Positions 17,123 through 26,521 of a DNA stretch of 64,000 bases are shown here, one piece after another. Source of the stretch: Moritella sp. 5 (GTDB lineage: Bacteria > Pseudomonadota > Gammaproteobacteria > Enterobacterales > Moritellaceae); assembly GCF_018219455.1 (NCBI RefSeq), contig NZ_CP056122.1, positions 4,024,065-4,088,064 of the forward strand, in the 5' to 3' direction. The notes under the pieces are model-generated. The model ran no database searches. It saw only the letters and a program-made list of their open reading frames with translations, and was not told the origin of the DNA. Made by a program: the position numbers and the translations under genes. The stretch's first letter is position 1; each line of letters opens with the position of its first letter.

Positions 17123-17689
17123 TTAATGTAGCACAGGTGCTGCGTTAGTATCGCCATCACTTAATTCGTTAAAGCAATAAGTTGCGCCCATACGCACGTA
17201 TTCTACGATCTCGTAAAATGCTTCTTCTGCTTCGTTGCTATCATCTCCACCATCTACGTCCAGTTGCGCAATACTCGCAAAGTCAGTAATCAATTCTTTC
17301 ACTTCATCGCTGGCTTTCGTTGATGCTGAATGCACCATGCCAAAACCACCAAGGAAACCTTGCAGCCATTCGGCTAATGCTTCCATGCGTGTTTCTAATG
17401 GTTGATCCATATCTGGGATCAACAATTCAAAACCTAACGTCATGTCTTCTAATGCTGCTGCGCTAGCCTTATAAACCTCAGTTAATACTGACGCCACTGA
17501 ATCAGGGATACCAAGGCCTTCGTTAATTAACTCATCAAACGGTGCTAACCAGGCTTTGTTGTCTAGCTTGATACCACCACATAACAAACCACAGATCACG
17601 CCGTGCACATCGGCAGGGTTCACTAATAAATCACTTTGTTGTAGCTGCGCGTTTACGTCAGCAAAAAGAGGAAGTTTAACTTTATCCAT
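17123..17689 (-). CDS. ygfB: UPF0149 family protein YgfB
   Basis: A 188-residue acidic, helical protein of the YgfB/YecA UPF0149 family. It shows the family patterns HGVICGLLCGG (residues 29-39) and GFLGGFG (91-97). In Pseudomonas YgfB affects antibiotic resistance regulators, but the general role remains poorly defined. The gene heads the ygfB-ubiH-ubiI neighbourhood as in E. coli. A LysR/EamA gene pair lies between it and zapA, which in E. coli adjoins it divergently. Confidence 0.88.
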   Translation of the reverse strand: MDKVKLPLFADVNAQLQQSDLLVNPADVHGVICGLLCGGIKLDNKAWLAPFDELINEGLGIPDSVASVLTEVYKASAAALEDMTLGFELLIPDMDQPLETRMEALAEWLQGFLGGFGMVHSASTKASDEVKELITDFASIAQLDVDGGDDSNEAEEAFYEIVEYVRMGATYCFNELSDGDTNAAPVLH

Positions 17690-17833
17690 GCGAGGACCTT
17701 ACCAATAGATTAATGTATTTAGAATAATGAGGGCTATATTAACCCAGATCAAGACCATAGCCAAACGAATGCCTCTCTCTCGTTGCCCAGTCCTTAACCA
17801 CTTTTAAGCGGCTGCAACTGCGTTAGCTTCGTT

Positions 17834-18736
17834 CTACTGTTCTTGATCATAGCATTGCAGTTCGAGCCAGCGGCCTAGTTTCAAAATATCAGTTTGCTTG
17901 GCGCGCGATTTTTTATACACAAAATAGAAATTATCTCCGGTTAAGATCTCGTGCATGGGGAGCCGCACAAGATTATGCTGCCGGTCTTGATCATTCATTA
18001 AGTAATGATTAAGCAAGGTAATCCCTTGATCATAACGTGCCGCTTCAGCCGCCATTAACATATGACTAAAATAGTTCATTTTCGCCTCTGCCGGCAGCGT
18101 AAAACCACCTAACTCACACCAACGCTGCCAGTCTTCACCCAGTTCATCATCGGGATATACCGATTGCACCGACAACAAGGGATGTTGCCACAAGGCATCA
18201 GGTAAAGGTTGATCTTGGATCTGTTGCCAAAGTTTTTTTCCGCACACCGGATATAAACGCTCTGCATATAAAAACTGACTGACAAAATTACGCTTCGGTG
18301 GGTTCACGGTAATAAAACAATCCGCCACTTGATCGCTGCAATCAGGTTCATCTGCCACCATGTTTAATGACAGTTCAATCTCGGGATATTGCTGGCGTAA
18401 GTTATCTAACCGTGGGATCAGCCACTTTACCGCTAGCGAGCTGTATAAGGCTAACCGGATCTTGCCCGACTTACCTTCTCGGAGCTGCTGACTGGCAGTA
18501 GAGATATTCGCTAATGATTGACTAATTTCTTCGTAATAGCGCTCGCCCATATCAGTCAGTGACAAGGTTCGTCCTTTACGATTAAACATCGATTCCCCCA
18601 GATATTCTTCTAACTGACGTACCTGATGACTGACCGCACTTTGAGTAATATTAAGTTGTTCGGCCGCTTTGGAAAAACTGTTAAAACGGGCAACTGCTTC
18701 AAAACATTGCAACGCACGTAACGGGGGAAGTTTCAT
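17834..18736 (-). CDS. LysR-family transcriptional regulator, GcvA-like
   Basis: A 300-residue LysR regulator. The winged helix-turn-helix (residues 3-62: PPLRALQCFEAVARFNSFSK, TQSAVSHQVRQLEEYLG) has the LPPLxAL...F wording of the GcvA/AmpR subgroup. The effector domain follows from about residue 90. The gene is divergent from an EamA-type exporter with 167 bp between the starts, a classical arrangement in which the LysR protein controls its neighbour. Direct control of gcvTHP is possible by similarity to GcvA but is not supported by position. Effector unknown. Confidence 0.85.
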   Translation of the reverse strand: MKLPPLRALQCFEAVARFNSFSKAAEQLNITQSAVSHQVRQLEEYLGESMFNRKGRTLSLTDMGERYYEEISQSLANISTASQQLREGKSGKIRLALYSSLAVKWLIPRLDNLRQQYPEIELSLNMVADEPDCSDQVADCFITVNPPKRNFVSQFLYAERLYPVCGKKLWQQIQDQPLPDALWQHPLLSVQSVYPDDELGEDWQRWCELGGFTLPAEAKMNYFSHMLMAAEAARYDQGITLLNHYLMNDQDRQHNLVRLPMHEILTGDNFYFVYKKSRAKQTDILKLGRWLELQCYDQEQ

Positions 18737-18903
18737 TATTAGCTCAGCTCATACTAAAAATATATTTATCATTATACTTCATCACAGCTTTTGGAATATG
18801 CTAGCCACATCACATTTTTATCTTTCAACTAACCAGCCTTGTTTGCTGTTTATGTTGCTACTTAGCTTTTTATTATTTTATATTTTTATAGTTGGAATTC
18901 ACC

Positions 18904-19836
18904 ATGCCTAAAATGTCTGTCGGTTTAGCAATGATCTTGCTCATTATTGGTAACATTGTTGCCGTTTTTTCTGATGCCTTAATTAAGACATTATCGGACG
19001 ATACAGCCGTGTATCAATTTGTGTTTTTCCGACAACTGACAGCCGTACTGCTGCTTATCCCATTTTGTTTAAAAAGCAGCAGAGAGAGTTTGATTGATGG
19101 ACTAAAATGGCATGCGGTACGTGGTCATATTTGGTTGCTTGGCGCAATATTCATGGTTTATGCCATCAGTGCCATGCCGTTGGCCACCGCAAATGCGATC
19201 TTTTATGCCGCGCCACTCATCATGTTGCCAATGGCGATGTTATGGTTTCAAGAAAAACTGACCATGCATTCTATTACAGCGGCTATATTAGGCTTTATTG
19301 GGGTATTAATTGTGATCCGCCCAACCGAAATTGATTGGGCTGCAACAGCGGCAATCGTGGTGGCATTTACCCTCGCTGCGAATAATTTATTGATCCGAAA
19401 ATTACCAAAACACCAAACTGTGTTCCAAACGCTACTATTAACCAATTTAGTCGGTATGCCTGCATCATTAGGCTTGGCAGTATGGGAAGGCCAACCGTGG
19501 GATTTCGCCCCATTATTAACAGCGGCAGGTTCTACCTCGTTTATCCTTATCTATGCGGGATTTTGTGTGGTGGCCTATCGTTCTGGTGACGCCAGCAAAA
19601 TTGCCAGTGCCGAATACAGTGGTTTAATCGGAGCCGTGGTCGTGGGTCTTATCTGGTTCGATGAAATTCCAGATATCGGAATGGCGATTGGTACCGCCTT
19701 TATTATTCTGCCTTTATTGTGGCTAGCAAAAGTCGAAGCGAAAAATAAACGTTTAGCTGCGCAAGGAAAAGCTGAACAAGAATTAAACACCCCATTGCCT
19801 AAACCGATTTTAGCGACAAATACAACTGGCGCGTAA
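18904..19836 (+). CDS. EamA/DMT superfamily transporter
   Basis: A 310-residue integral membrane protein with about ten hydrophobic segments in two EamA repeats (first about residues 5-135, second about 145-280), typical of drug/metabolite exporters of the RhaT/EamA type. Substrates in this family range from amino acids to nucleosides and cannot be read from sequence. The ATG at 18904 has GGA seven bases upstream and is preferred over a TTG at 18892. It is divergent from a GcvA-like LysR gene that probably regulates it. The C-terminal 25 residues form a charged cytoplasmic tail. Confidence 0.85.
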   Translation: MPKMSVGLAMILLIIGNIVAVFSDALIKTLSDDTAVYQFVFFRQLTAVLLLIPFCLKSSRESLIDGLKWHAVRGHIWLLGAIFMVYAISAMPLATANAIFYAAPLIMLPMAMLWFQEKLTMHSITAAILGFIGVLIVIRPTEIDWAATAAIVVAFTLAANNLLIRKLPKHQTVFQTLLLTNLVGMPASLGLAVWEGQPWDFAPLLTAAGSTSFILIYAGFCVVAYRSGDASKIASAEYSGLIGAVVVGLIWFDEIPDIGMAIGTAFIILPLLWLAKVEAKNKRLAAQGKAEQELNTPLPKPILATNTTGA

Positions 19837-20171
19837 CAGATCGAGTACTATACTTAGGTGTTATTTACGACCGCTACACAATGCTGTGATAGCGGTCAAA
19901 TTACCGCGTAAATTAGAGTAAAATAGTTAATTTTTTTATCTACTTTTGACCTGTAAATCCCCGTATTTTATAGCGATTAATCCAAACCAATACATAAAAC
20001 TAAGACTAAGCTGTTGGATTTATGGGCAACTTGATTAATCTCGATCCGGAACTTAAAATTTCAATCCCATAACCTCTTGCAATGCTTACTATTGCGAGAT
20101 ATAGTCAGTTCAGACGTATCAGCCAAGGCGCTTGATATAGCCCTTGTAGCCAGATAACTTAGAGTATTGCC
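19837..20171. other. Intergenic region with a strong hairpin, upstream of zapA
   Basis: Holds the end of the exporter gene and the zapA promoter. A hairpin with GACCGCTA/TAGCGGTC plus CACA/TGTG arms occupies 19869-19897 but lacks a T-run, so it may be a weak terminator or processing signal. A second dyad, CTTGCAAT/ATTGCGAG, lies about 85 bp before zapA. No further gene was seen. Confidence 0.45.
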
Positions 20172-20504
20172 ATGAGCACAATTGCGGTTGACATTTCAAT
20201 ATTGGGTCGCCACTTTAAAGTCGGTAGTCCGAGTGAAGAAGTTGATGAACTTCATAAAACAGCGGCGATACTGAATACTAAGTTAGATGAAATACAAGCG
20301 AAGACGAATATCAAAAATTTAGAGCATTTAGCTGTAATGGCTGCATTAAATTTTTGTCATGAACTTCGCCAAGAACGTCAAAAAACAAAAGAATATACAA
20401 ATACCGTAGATGATCGCATTCAACTGTTACAAGAAACCATTGAACGCGCTTTAGTTGATAATAAAGTCAATAATAAAATTGACGAAACACCATCTGCAGT
20501 ATAA
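20172..20504 (+). CDS. zapA: Cell division protein ZapA
   Basis: A 110-residue ZapA homologue that bundles FtsZ protofilaments at the division ring. The N-terminal strand-rich part (VDISILGRHFKVGSP) and the long C-terminal helix used for tetramer formation (LAVMAALNFCHELRQERQK onward) match the family (E. coli 109). It is followed directly by the 6S RNA gene and then fau, the conserved gammaproteobacterial order. Confidence 0.95.
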   Translation: MSTIAVDISILGRHFKVGSPSEEVDELHKTAAILNTKLDEIQAKTNIKNLEHLAVMAALNFCHELRQERQKTKEYTNTVDDRIQLLQETIERALVDNKVNNKIDETPSAV

Positions 20505-20510
20505 CCAAAT

Positions 20511-20692
20511 AACCCTGGGGTGATTGGTATGCGGGTTATGTCCCTGAGCCGATAATCACACTTTACAGGCTTTCATTCCTGTTGCCATTGTGCAAGCTCA
20601 GCTCGTACTGAGAAGCCTGACGCAGCAGCTTGAATAGCCAACCTGAACCTTCTGGTTCAGGACTAAACCTTGTAGCCGCACCCTGGGGCCCT
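20511..20692 (+). ncRNA. ssrS: 6S RNA
   Basis: This stretch between zapA and fau has the expected length (about 182 nt) and position. It contains the conserved GTCCCTGAGCCGATAAT and GAGAAGCCTGACG segments of 6S RNA. The terminal stem can form between AACCCTGGGGTG at the 5' end and GCACCCTGGGGC at the 3' end (with G-T pairs), and an internal hairpin CCTGAACC/GGTTCAGG is present. 6S RNA binds sigma-70 RNA polymerase by mimicking an open promoter and adjusts transcription in stationary phase. The ends are approximate. Confidence 0.93.
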
Positions 20693-20762
20693 CTTCTTCT
20701 GTTAACAGCAATCTATTACCGAAAGTATCCATTACCGATTTTAACCAGTATGGAATCTTGTT

Positions 20763-21380
20763 ATGTCTGATTTAACCTCACCGATTGCCACTACCCGAAC
20801 TGAAATAAGACAACAAATACGCCGGCGCCGTCAGCAGCTTTCAACGCAGCAACAGCAACAAGCTGGTATTGATCTACTTAGCCAATTTCGTCAGCACCCA
20901 CATATTCAACACGCCCAGCATATTGCCATCTATTTACACAATGATGGTGAACTCGATACCCAGGCCGTGATTAACTGGTGTTGGCAACAAGGCAAACAAG
21001 TATACATCCCGATTTTACATCCATTTAGCCACAAACAATTACTGTTTACTCGGCTAACGGCTAATACCCGATTAATCAAAAATAAATACGGCATTCACGA
21101 ACCCCAGCTGGATGTTAGCCAAGTGATCCCTTATCTCGATTTAGATCTGGTGTGCAGTCCGTTAGTGGCTTTTGATCTAGCTGGTAACCGTTTGGGTATG
21201 GGCGGCGGTTATTACGATCGCACTTTTTCCCAACATCAGTTTGTACGTCAAGGCCAGCAACCTCCCTACGTATTGGGTTTAGCACACGATTGCCAACAAC
21301 ACGACAACTTACCTATCGCCCCTTGGGATATGCCAATTAAAGAAATCATTACACCATCAAGAACATTGGCATTTTCTTAA
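20763..21380 (+). CDS. fau: 5-formyltetrahydrofolate cyclo-ligase
   Basis: A 205-residue enzyme (YgfA/MTHFS) that converts 5-formyl-THF to 5,10-methenyl-THF with ATP. The signature LGMGGGYYDRTF (about residues 146-157) and the N-terminal basic helix RRRRQQL, which contacts substrate, are visible. Linked with zapA and 6S RNA as in E. coli, where fau is cotranscribed with ssrS and involved in persister formation. It functionally complements glycine cleavage by recycling 5-formyl-THF. Confidence 0.93.
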   Translation: MSDLTSPIATTRTEIRQQIRRRRQQLSTQQQQQAGIDLLSQFRQHPHIQHAQHIAIYLHNDGELDTQAVINWCWQQGKQVYIPILHPFSHKQLLFTRLTANTRLIKNKYGIHEPQLDVSQVIPYLDLDLVCSPLVAFDLAGNRLGMGGGYYDRTFSQHQFVRQGQQPPYVLGLAHDCQQHDNLPIAPWDMPIKEIITPSRTLAFS

Positions 21381-21479
21381 CCATACGTCATTGGCATATT
21401 AGAGGAATTTAAGTATATAATCAGAGCCGCAATACAAGCCGAACACAGTATCAAGCCACTCAATAATAATGGATATAAC

Positions 21480-22136
21480 ATGACTCAAGATGAATTAAAG
21501 AAAGCAGCAGGCTGGGCAGCATTAGAATATGTTGAAAAGGATAGCATCATTGGTGTAGGTACCGGTTCAACCGTTAATCATTTTATTGATGCACTAGGTA
21601 CTATTCGCGAAGACATTAAAGGCGTAGTTTCAAGCTCTATTGCATCAACTAAGCGCTTAGAAGCACTGGGTATTGAAGTATTAGATTTAAACTCTGTAGC
21701 GCTACTTGATATCTATGTTGATGGGGCCGACGAAATTGATGGCAACAACAATATGATCAAAGGCGGTGGCGCAGCGCTAACACGTGAAAAGATCGTGGCT
21801 GCAGTAGCAAAAAAATTCGTGTGCATTATTGATGATACCAAAAATGTCGATGTGCTCGGCGATTTCCCCCTCCCTGTTGAAGTTATCCCAATGGCACGCT
21901 CTTACGTGGGACGTGAATTAGTGAAACTTGGCGGTGATCCCGTTTACCGTGAAGGTGTTGTGACTGATAACGGCAATATTATTCTGGATGTGTATAACAT
22001 GCAGATCACGGATCCAAAAGCACTAGAGCTGGCGATCAATGGTTTAGTGGGCGTAGTAACAAATGGTCTATTCGCGGCTCGCGGCGCAGATGTTGTGCTA
22101 ATTGGTACGCAAAATGGCGTTAAAATAACTAAATAA
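21480..22136 (+). CDS. rpiA: Ribose-5-phosphate isomerase A
   Basis: A 218-residue isomerase interconverting ribose-5-phosphate and ribulose-5-phosphate. Motifs [12 protein letters not shown] (25-36), YVDGADEID (79-87) and [11 protein letters not shown] (94-104, catalytic Glu103) are intact, with the usual length (E. coli 219). GGAT precedes the ATG. It is followed by a strong hairpin at 22144-22172 and then serA, the same neighbourhood as in E. coli. Confidence 0.96.
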   Translation: MTQDELKKAAGWAALEYVEKDSIIGVGTGSTVNHFIDALGTIREDIKGVVSSSIASTKRLEALGIEVLDLNSVALLDIYVDGADEIDGNNNMIKGGGAALTREKIVAAVAKKFVCIIDDTKNVDVLGDFPLPVEVIPMARSYVGRELVKLGGDPVYREGVVTDNGNIILDVYNMQITDPKALELAINGLVGVVTNGLFAARGADVVLIGTQNGVKITK

Positions 22137-22143
22137 TAATATG

Positions 22144-22172
22144 AAACTGGTGTTATCGAGCAACACCAGTTT
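22144..22172 (+). terminator. Terminator-like hairpin after rpiA
   Basis: Perfect 11-bp stem AAACTGGTGTT/AACACCAGTTT with a 7-base loop, beginning 8 bp past the rpiA stop. Only a short T stretch follows, so it may be a moderate terminator. The remaining 264 bp to serA are AT-rich and should hold the serA promoter. Confidence 0.6.
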
Positions 22173-22436
22173 ATCCCACCCCTTGCACACAGCAACTCAA
22201 ATTATATTAAGTATAACAACTGGTTATATTAAACTTTATTTTAAAAATAAATATTTTCATAGTCCAAAAAGTAATTTCCTAAGCAAATCAAACAGCCATA
22301 AATCATAAATTAACTATTTTCTTTGATTTTCGTCACAAACATTCACTAATGAAATAAAACCTGTTACTTTAACAATTAGTTCGATTTACAAAACAAAATT
22401 AGTGCGATTTGCGAAATATGTGATAAAGGAATTTAC

Positions 22437-23666
22437 ATGACCAACCTCTCTCTTCAGAAAGATAAGATCAAGATATTGCTTCTTGAAGGACTACATCAAA
22501 GTGCAGTCGATACGTTCACCAATGCTGGTTACACGAATATCGAATCGATTAAGACAGCATTAAGTGAAGAAGAACTGTGTGAAAAAATTAAAGATGTCCA
22601 TTTTGTTGGTATTCGCTCCCGTACACACTTAAATGAAAACGTCATTGCTGCTGCAGAAAAATTAGTTGGTATTGGTTGTTTTTGTATTGGCACAAATCAG
22701 GTTGATCTTGCTGCGGCTCAAAAAGCGGCGATCCCTGTTTTTAACGCCCCATTCTCGAACACCCGTAGTGTGGCAGAATTAGTACTTGGCGAGATCCTGT
22801 TATTATTACGCGGTATCCCAGAGAAGAATGCCAAAGCACACCGTGGCGAATGGCAGAAATCAGCATCGGGCTCTTACGAAGCACGTGGCAAGCAATTGGG
22901 TATTATTGGTTATGGCCATATCGGTATTCAATTAAGTATTTTGGCCGAAAACTTAGGCCTACGTGTGAAGTATTATGACGTAGAAACCAAGCTTTCGCTG
23001 GGTAATGCCGAACAGATCATGAGCATGGAAGACTTATTAGCGACGTCTGACATTATCTCGTTACACGTACCAGAAACCCCACAAACGAAATTGATGATGG
23101 GCGAAGCTGAATTTGCACAAATGAAAGATGGTGCAATCTTCATTAATGCTTCACGCGGTACTGTGGTTGATATTGATGCGCTTGCATCAGCATTAGCAAG
23201 CAAGAAAATTTCTGGCGCAGCGATCGATGTATTCCCTACCGAACCAGCATCAAATAACGATGAATTTATCTCACCGTTACGTGAATTTGATAATGTGATC
23301 CTAACACCACACGTAGGTGGTAGTACGCAGGAAGCACAAGAAAATATCGGTTATGAAGTGGCTGGTAAACTGACTAAATATTCGGATAATGGTTCAACAC
23401 TGTCTGCTGTTAACTTCCCTGAAGTATCATTGCCGACACATAGTGGTTCAAGCCGTTTGATGCACATTCACCATAACCAACCGGGTATCTTAAACCAGAT
23501 CACCCAAGCGTTTGCTGAAGAAGGTGTAAATATTTCTGGTCAATACCTACAAACTGCAGGCGATATTGGTTATGTGGTTATTGATGTTGAAAGTGAACAT
23601 GCTGAACGTGGTTTAACAAAACTTAAATCAATTAGCGGTACTATCCGTTCGCGTTTATTACGCTAG
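22437..23666 (+). CDS. serA: D-3-phosphoglycerate dehydrogenase
   Basis: A 409-residue enzyme for the first step of serine synthesis. It has the substrate-binding domain, the NAD-binding motif GIIGYGHIG (about 159-167), the catalytic Arg in NASRGTVVD (about 240), the Glu in FPTEP and the His in TPHVGGST, then a C-terminal ACT domain (from about residue 340, SRLMHIHHNQPGILNQI) for serine feedback. The length is that of the E. coli type. AAGGA precedes the ATG. It supplies serine, hence glycine and one-carbon units used by gcvTHP and fau. Confidence 0.96.
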   Translation: MTNLSLQKDKIKILLLEGLHQSAVDTFTNAGYTNIESIKTALSEEELCEKIKDVHFVGIRSRTHLNENVIAAAEKLVGIGCFCIGTNQVDLAAAQKAAIPVFNAPFSNTRSVAELVLGEILLLLRGIPEKNAKAHRGEWQKSASGSYEARGKQLGIIGYGHIGIQLSILAENLGLRVKYYDVETKLSLGNAEQIMSMEDLLATSDIISLHVPETPQTKLMMGEAEFAQMKDGAIFINASRGTVVDIDALASALASKKISGAAIDVFPTEPASNNDEFISPLREFDNVILTPHVGGSTQEAQENIGYEVAGKLTKYSDNGSTLSAVNFPEVSLPTHSGSSRLMHIHHNQPGILNQITQAFAEEGVNISGQYLQTAGDIGYVVIDVESEHAERGLTKLKSISGTIRSRLLR

Positions 23667-23710
23667 ATAGACCCCGCTTAACCTTCCCCTTGCAAAAGGG
23701 GTGGGATTAA

Positions 23711-23746
23711 AAAAGCCTGTCAGTTTGCGCTGACAGGCTTTTTTTT
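23711..23746 (+). terminator. Bidirectional terminator after serA
   Basis: AGCCTGTCAG/CTGACAGGCT stem with a 6-base loop, flanked by A-run on one side and T8 on the other. It can end serA transcription and the convergent LysR gene. Confidence 0.92.
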
Positions 23747-23774
23747 GGGGTTATATTTTTGGCTATATTTGTGG

Positions 23775-24671
23775 CTATTTTTGTGAATATAGCTCACCCA
23801 GTAAGCCCGTGATCCATTGATGAGTCTGAGTTTGGCTTGAACGTTGATGCCATGCAGCCACCACCTCGAAACTGGGTAATGGCTCGGGCAATGCAACCTC
23901 AACTAATTTATCATTGGGTAACATTCGCGAGGGTAAAAATGCCAACACCCCCATCGCTTCAATACAATCTGGGGCTGCCGAAAAACTGGGTAGTGACATA
24001 ATAATATTACGCTGAAAACCCTTTGCCGCGAACCATTCGTCTGCTGATCCCTTTAGACTTGCCCGTGAAGGTGAAATCACCAATTGTGGCGCTGCTGCAA
24101 TCTCTTTTAAACTCAGTCCCTGATATTCACTCGCCACAGCCTTAGCGGCAACACAAACATGACGCTCTTCATACAGTAGCATCGAAGGACAAGTGATCGG
24201 AATAAACGCTGGAAATGTTAACGCTAAATCAATCTCGCCGGTGGCCATTAACTGCGTTAAATTATCCGATTCAAAGCGGCGAATAATTATTTTTAAATGC
24301 GGGGCATGCTGTCTAATTTGCACTAATAAAGAAGGTAAAATAACGCGCATTGCATAATCTGAGGCACTGATTTTATATACCCCATTTAATCGTTGTGGGT
24401 CGAACTCTGCTAATTCAGTTAACTCCCCAATGACCATTAATATTTGTTGTATTTTGGGTGCTAACTCTTGCGCTTTTGGGGTTGGTACTACGCCATGACT
24501 ACCACGAATAAAGAGTCGATCTTGGAATATATCCCGCAGTTTTTTCAGTTGTTCACTGACCGCTTGCTGAGTGATGCCGAGCTTAGCGGCAGCTTTCGTT
24601 AAGCTATGTAATTGTAATAATGCAGCAAGCACCCGTAATTGTTTTATTTCTAGCTTACTGATATCAGCCAT
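23775..24671 (-). CDS. LysR-family transcriptional regulator
   Basis: A 298-residue LysR regulator with an N-terminal winged helix (residues 8-66, LHSLTKAAAKLGITQQAVSE) and a periplasmic-binding-protein-like effector domain. It is divergent from the old-yellow-enzyme gene with 89 bp between the starts and probably controls it. In E. coli the serA-rpiA locus has argP next door, but this protein lacks ArgP-like wording and looks like a different LysR. Effector unknown; an electrophile or quinone signal would fit its target by analogy. Confidence 0.85.
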   Translation of the reverse strand: MADISKLEIKQLRVLAALLQLHSLTKAAAKLGITQQAVSEQLKKLRDIFQDRLFIRGSHGVVPTPKAQELAPKIQQILMVIGELTELAEFDPQRLNGVYKISASDYAMRVILPSLLVQIRQHAPHLKIIIRRFESDNLTQLMATGEIDLALTFPAFIPITCPSMLLYEERHVCVAAKAVASEYQGLSLKEIAAAPQLVISPSRASLKGSADEWFAAKGFQRNIIMSLPSFSAAPDCIEAMGVLAFLPSRMLPNDKLVEVALPEPLPSFEVVAAWHQRSSQTQTHQWITGLLGELYSQK

Positions 24672-24760
24672 ATTTGTTTCTCATACACACTTCACTTGAT
24701 TTTCATTGTACCTAAGCGGCGATATAGTTCAACTCATCAGCCACTCACGAGATAAAGACC

Positions 24761-25888
24761 ATGATGAAAAATAACGTATTATTCACGCCGACCAAATTAG
24801 GCTCACACGTTTTAAAAAACCGTATTGTAATGCCACCATTAACACGTTCGCGCAGTACACAGCCGGACAATATTCCGAATGAATTAATGGCTAAGTACTA
24901 CACTCAGCGCGCTTCCGCAGGGTTTATGGTAACCGAAGGCACTCAGATTGAACCTCGTGGTCAAGGTTACGCATGGACACCGGGTATCTACTCTGATGCA
25001 CAAGTTGAAGGTTGGAAAAAAGTAACTAAATCAGTGCATGATGCAGGCGGTATTATCTTTGCTCAGCTGTGGCACGTCGGCCGTGTTTCACATACAAGTT
25101 TACAACCTGGTGGCACAGCACCCGTCGCACCATCAGCCATTCTAGCGGATACCGTGAAAGTGTTTATTGAGACGGCGCCAGGTGAAGGTGCATTGGCAGA
25201 CCCAAGTATGCCACGTGAGCTATCAACCGCAGAAGTAAAAGAACTTGTCACCCTGTATGCGCAAGCTGCAAATAATGCCATGAAAGCGGGTTTTGATGGT
25301 GTTGAATTACATTGTGCTAACGGTTATTTAGTCAATCAATTTATCTCTGAACACAGTAATAAACGGTCTGATGAGTACGGTGGTAGTTTAGAAAACCGTT
25401 TACGCTTCTTAAAAGAAATCACTCAGGCAGTAGCCGATGAAGTTGGGAAAGAAAATGTCGGTGTTCGATTCGCACCACTGTTTGCAACCACTGACGATGT
25501 ACGCGTTTATCTGGGTTTAGTTGAAGATAATCCACATGAGACTTATATCGAAGCAGTTAAAACAATCGAAAATATCGGTATTGGTTACCTGTCATTAGCA
25601 GAAGCCGATTGGGATAATGCACCTGATTTACCTGACGCTTTCTATAAAGACGTACGTGATACCTTCTCAGGCACTATCATGTATGCGGGTAAATACTCGG
25701 TAGAAAAAGCAAAGCATATTCTTAATCTTGGTTACGGTGATATCTTTGGCTTTGGCCGTCCATTTATTGCCAATCCAGATTTGCCTGCTCGTATTAAGAA
25801 TGATTGGACATTCAATGACGTGGATCCGACGACTATGTACGGGGGGACAGAAGTGGGTTACGCGGATTACAGTGAATATTCAGCTTAA
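24761..25888 (+). CDS. Old yellow enzyme family NADH:flavin oxidoreductase (NemA-like)
   Basis: A 375-residue FMN-dependent alkene reductase of the OYE family. The TIM-barrel start PTKLGSHVLKNRIVMPPLTR, the GQLWHVGR-like strand (FAQLWHVGR), the active-site HCANGYLVNQF (His/Asn pair) and RSDEYGGSLENR are present. These enzymes reduce activated C=C bonds and nitro compounds, and NemA acts on N-ethylmaleimide and glycerol trinitrate. Two tandem ATG codons open the frame; either may be used. Physiological substrate unknown. Followed by a terminator shared with the convergent secreted-protein gene. Confidence 0.9.
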   Translation: MMKNNVLFTPTKLGSHVLKNRIVMPPLTRSRSTQPDNIPNELMAKYYTQRASAGFMVTEGTQIEPRGQGYAWTPGIYSDAQVEGWKKVTKSVHDAGGIIFAQLWHVGRVSHTSLQPGGTAPVAPSAILADTVKVFIETAPGEGALADPSMPRELSTAEVKELVTLYAQAANNAMKAGFDGVELHCANGYLVNQFISEHSNKRSDEYGGSLENRLRFLKEITQAVADEVGKENVGVRFAPLFATTDDVRVYLGLVEDNPHETYIEAVKTIENIGIGYLSLAEADWDNAPDLPDAFYKDVRDTFSGTIMYAGKYSVEKAKHILNLGYGDIFGFGRPFIANPDLPARIKNDWTFNDVDPTTMYGGTEVGYADYSEYSA

Positions 25889-25895
25889 TTACACC

Positions 25896-25926
25896 TAAAA
25901 AACCTGCTAAATCAGCAGGTTTTTTA
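25896..25926. terminator. Bidirectional terminator
   Basis: AACCTGCT/AGCAGGTT stem with A-run and T-run on opposite sides, between the convergent OYE gene and the secreted-protein gene. Confidence 0.85.
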
Positions 25927-25930
25927 TTCA

Positions 25931-26437
25931 TTAATCTTTAGTCGTTTCTTTCACTATCGTTAGCTCGACCCAACTATTTGGTTCAGCATTCAGTTCCATC
26001 ACATAGCTTCCCCACTCGTGTGTATTAACATGACTAATTTGCTTTTTTTGTTCCGAACAAGCTAGGTTTGATAAATACAAGTCCGTCATATCGGCACCTT
26101 TTATTTCAACCGTCATATTTTCACTATAAAATAAAACCAGTTTTTCATTCCATTCAGTAATTGCTAGCTGTAAATATCCAACCCCATTCTCATTCATTTT
26201 GAATCTATGACCGCTATCAATATTAACATTGATTTCATGCTGCGCCGCTAGCTCTTTGGTTGCAGGTAACAACAACGCTTGCTGTAGTTCTTGCCCACAC
26301 GCCTTTGTATAATCTAACTTAAAGTTAGCATTCCTGCGTTTATTCACAGACTCTTGACTATCACTATCTGTGGCGGCAAAAGCAGACGCATTCAATAATA
26401 ATAAAATAGAAGCCAATACAACGTGATTTGATTTCAT
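25931..26437 (-). CDS. Secreted protein of unknown function
   Basis: A 168-residue protein with a clear signal peptide (MKSNHVVLASILLLLNASAFA, cleavage likely after AFA at residue 22), so it is probably periplasmic. The mature part has two cysteines (in KACGQEL and LACSEQ) that could form a disulphide, and a beta-rich C-terminus. No family was recognised. It lies 85 bp downstream of the cytochrome c peroxidase-like gene on the same strand and could be cotranscribed with it. Confidence 0.6.
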   Translation of the reverse strand: MKSNHVVLASILLLLNASAFAATDSDSQESVNKRRNANFKLDYTKACGQELQQALLLPATKELAAQHEINVNIDSGHRFKMNENGVGYLQLAITEWNEKLVLFYSENMTVEIKGADMTDLYLSNLACSEQKKQISHVNTHEWGSYVMELNAEPNSWVELTIVKETTKD

Positions 26438-26521
26438 AATCTAATAACCCTTAATAATTTTTACATTGTTTAATTGTTTTTACATTGCTCAATAGATGTT
26501 GAGTGTGTACTTTTTAATACC

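Noticed and set aside
23775-24671. Identification of the LysR gene as argP because of its place near serA-rpiA
   Set aside because: The protein wording does not resemble ArgP, and its divergent partner is an old yellow enzyme gene, so the position alone is misleading.
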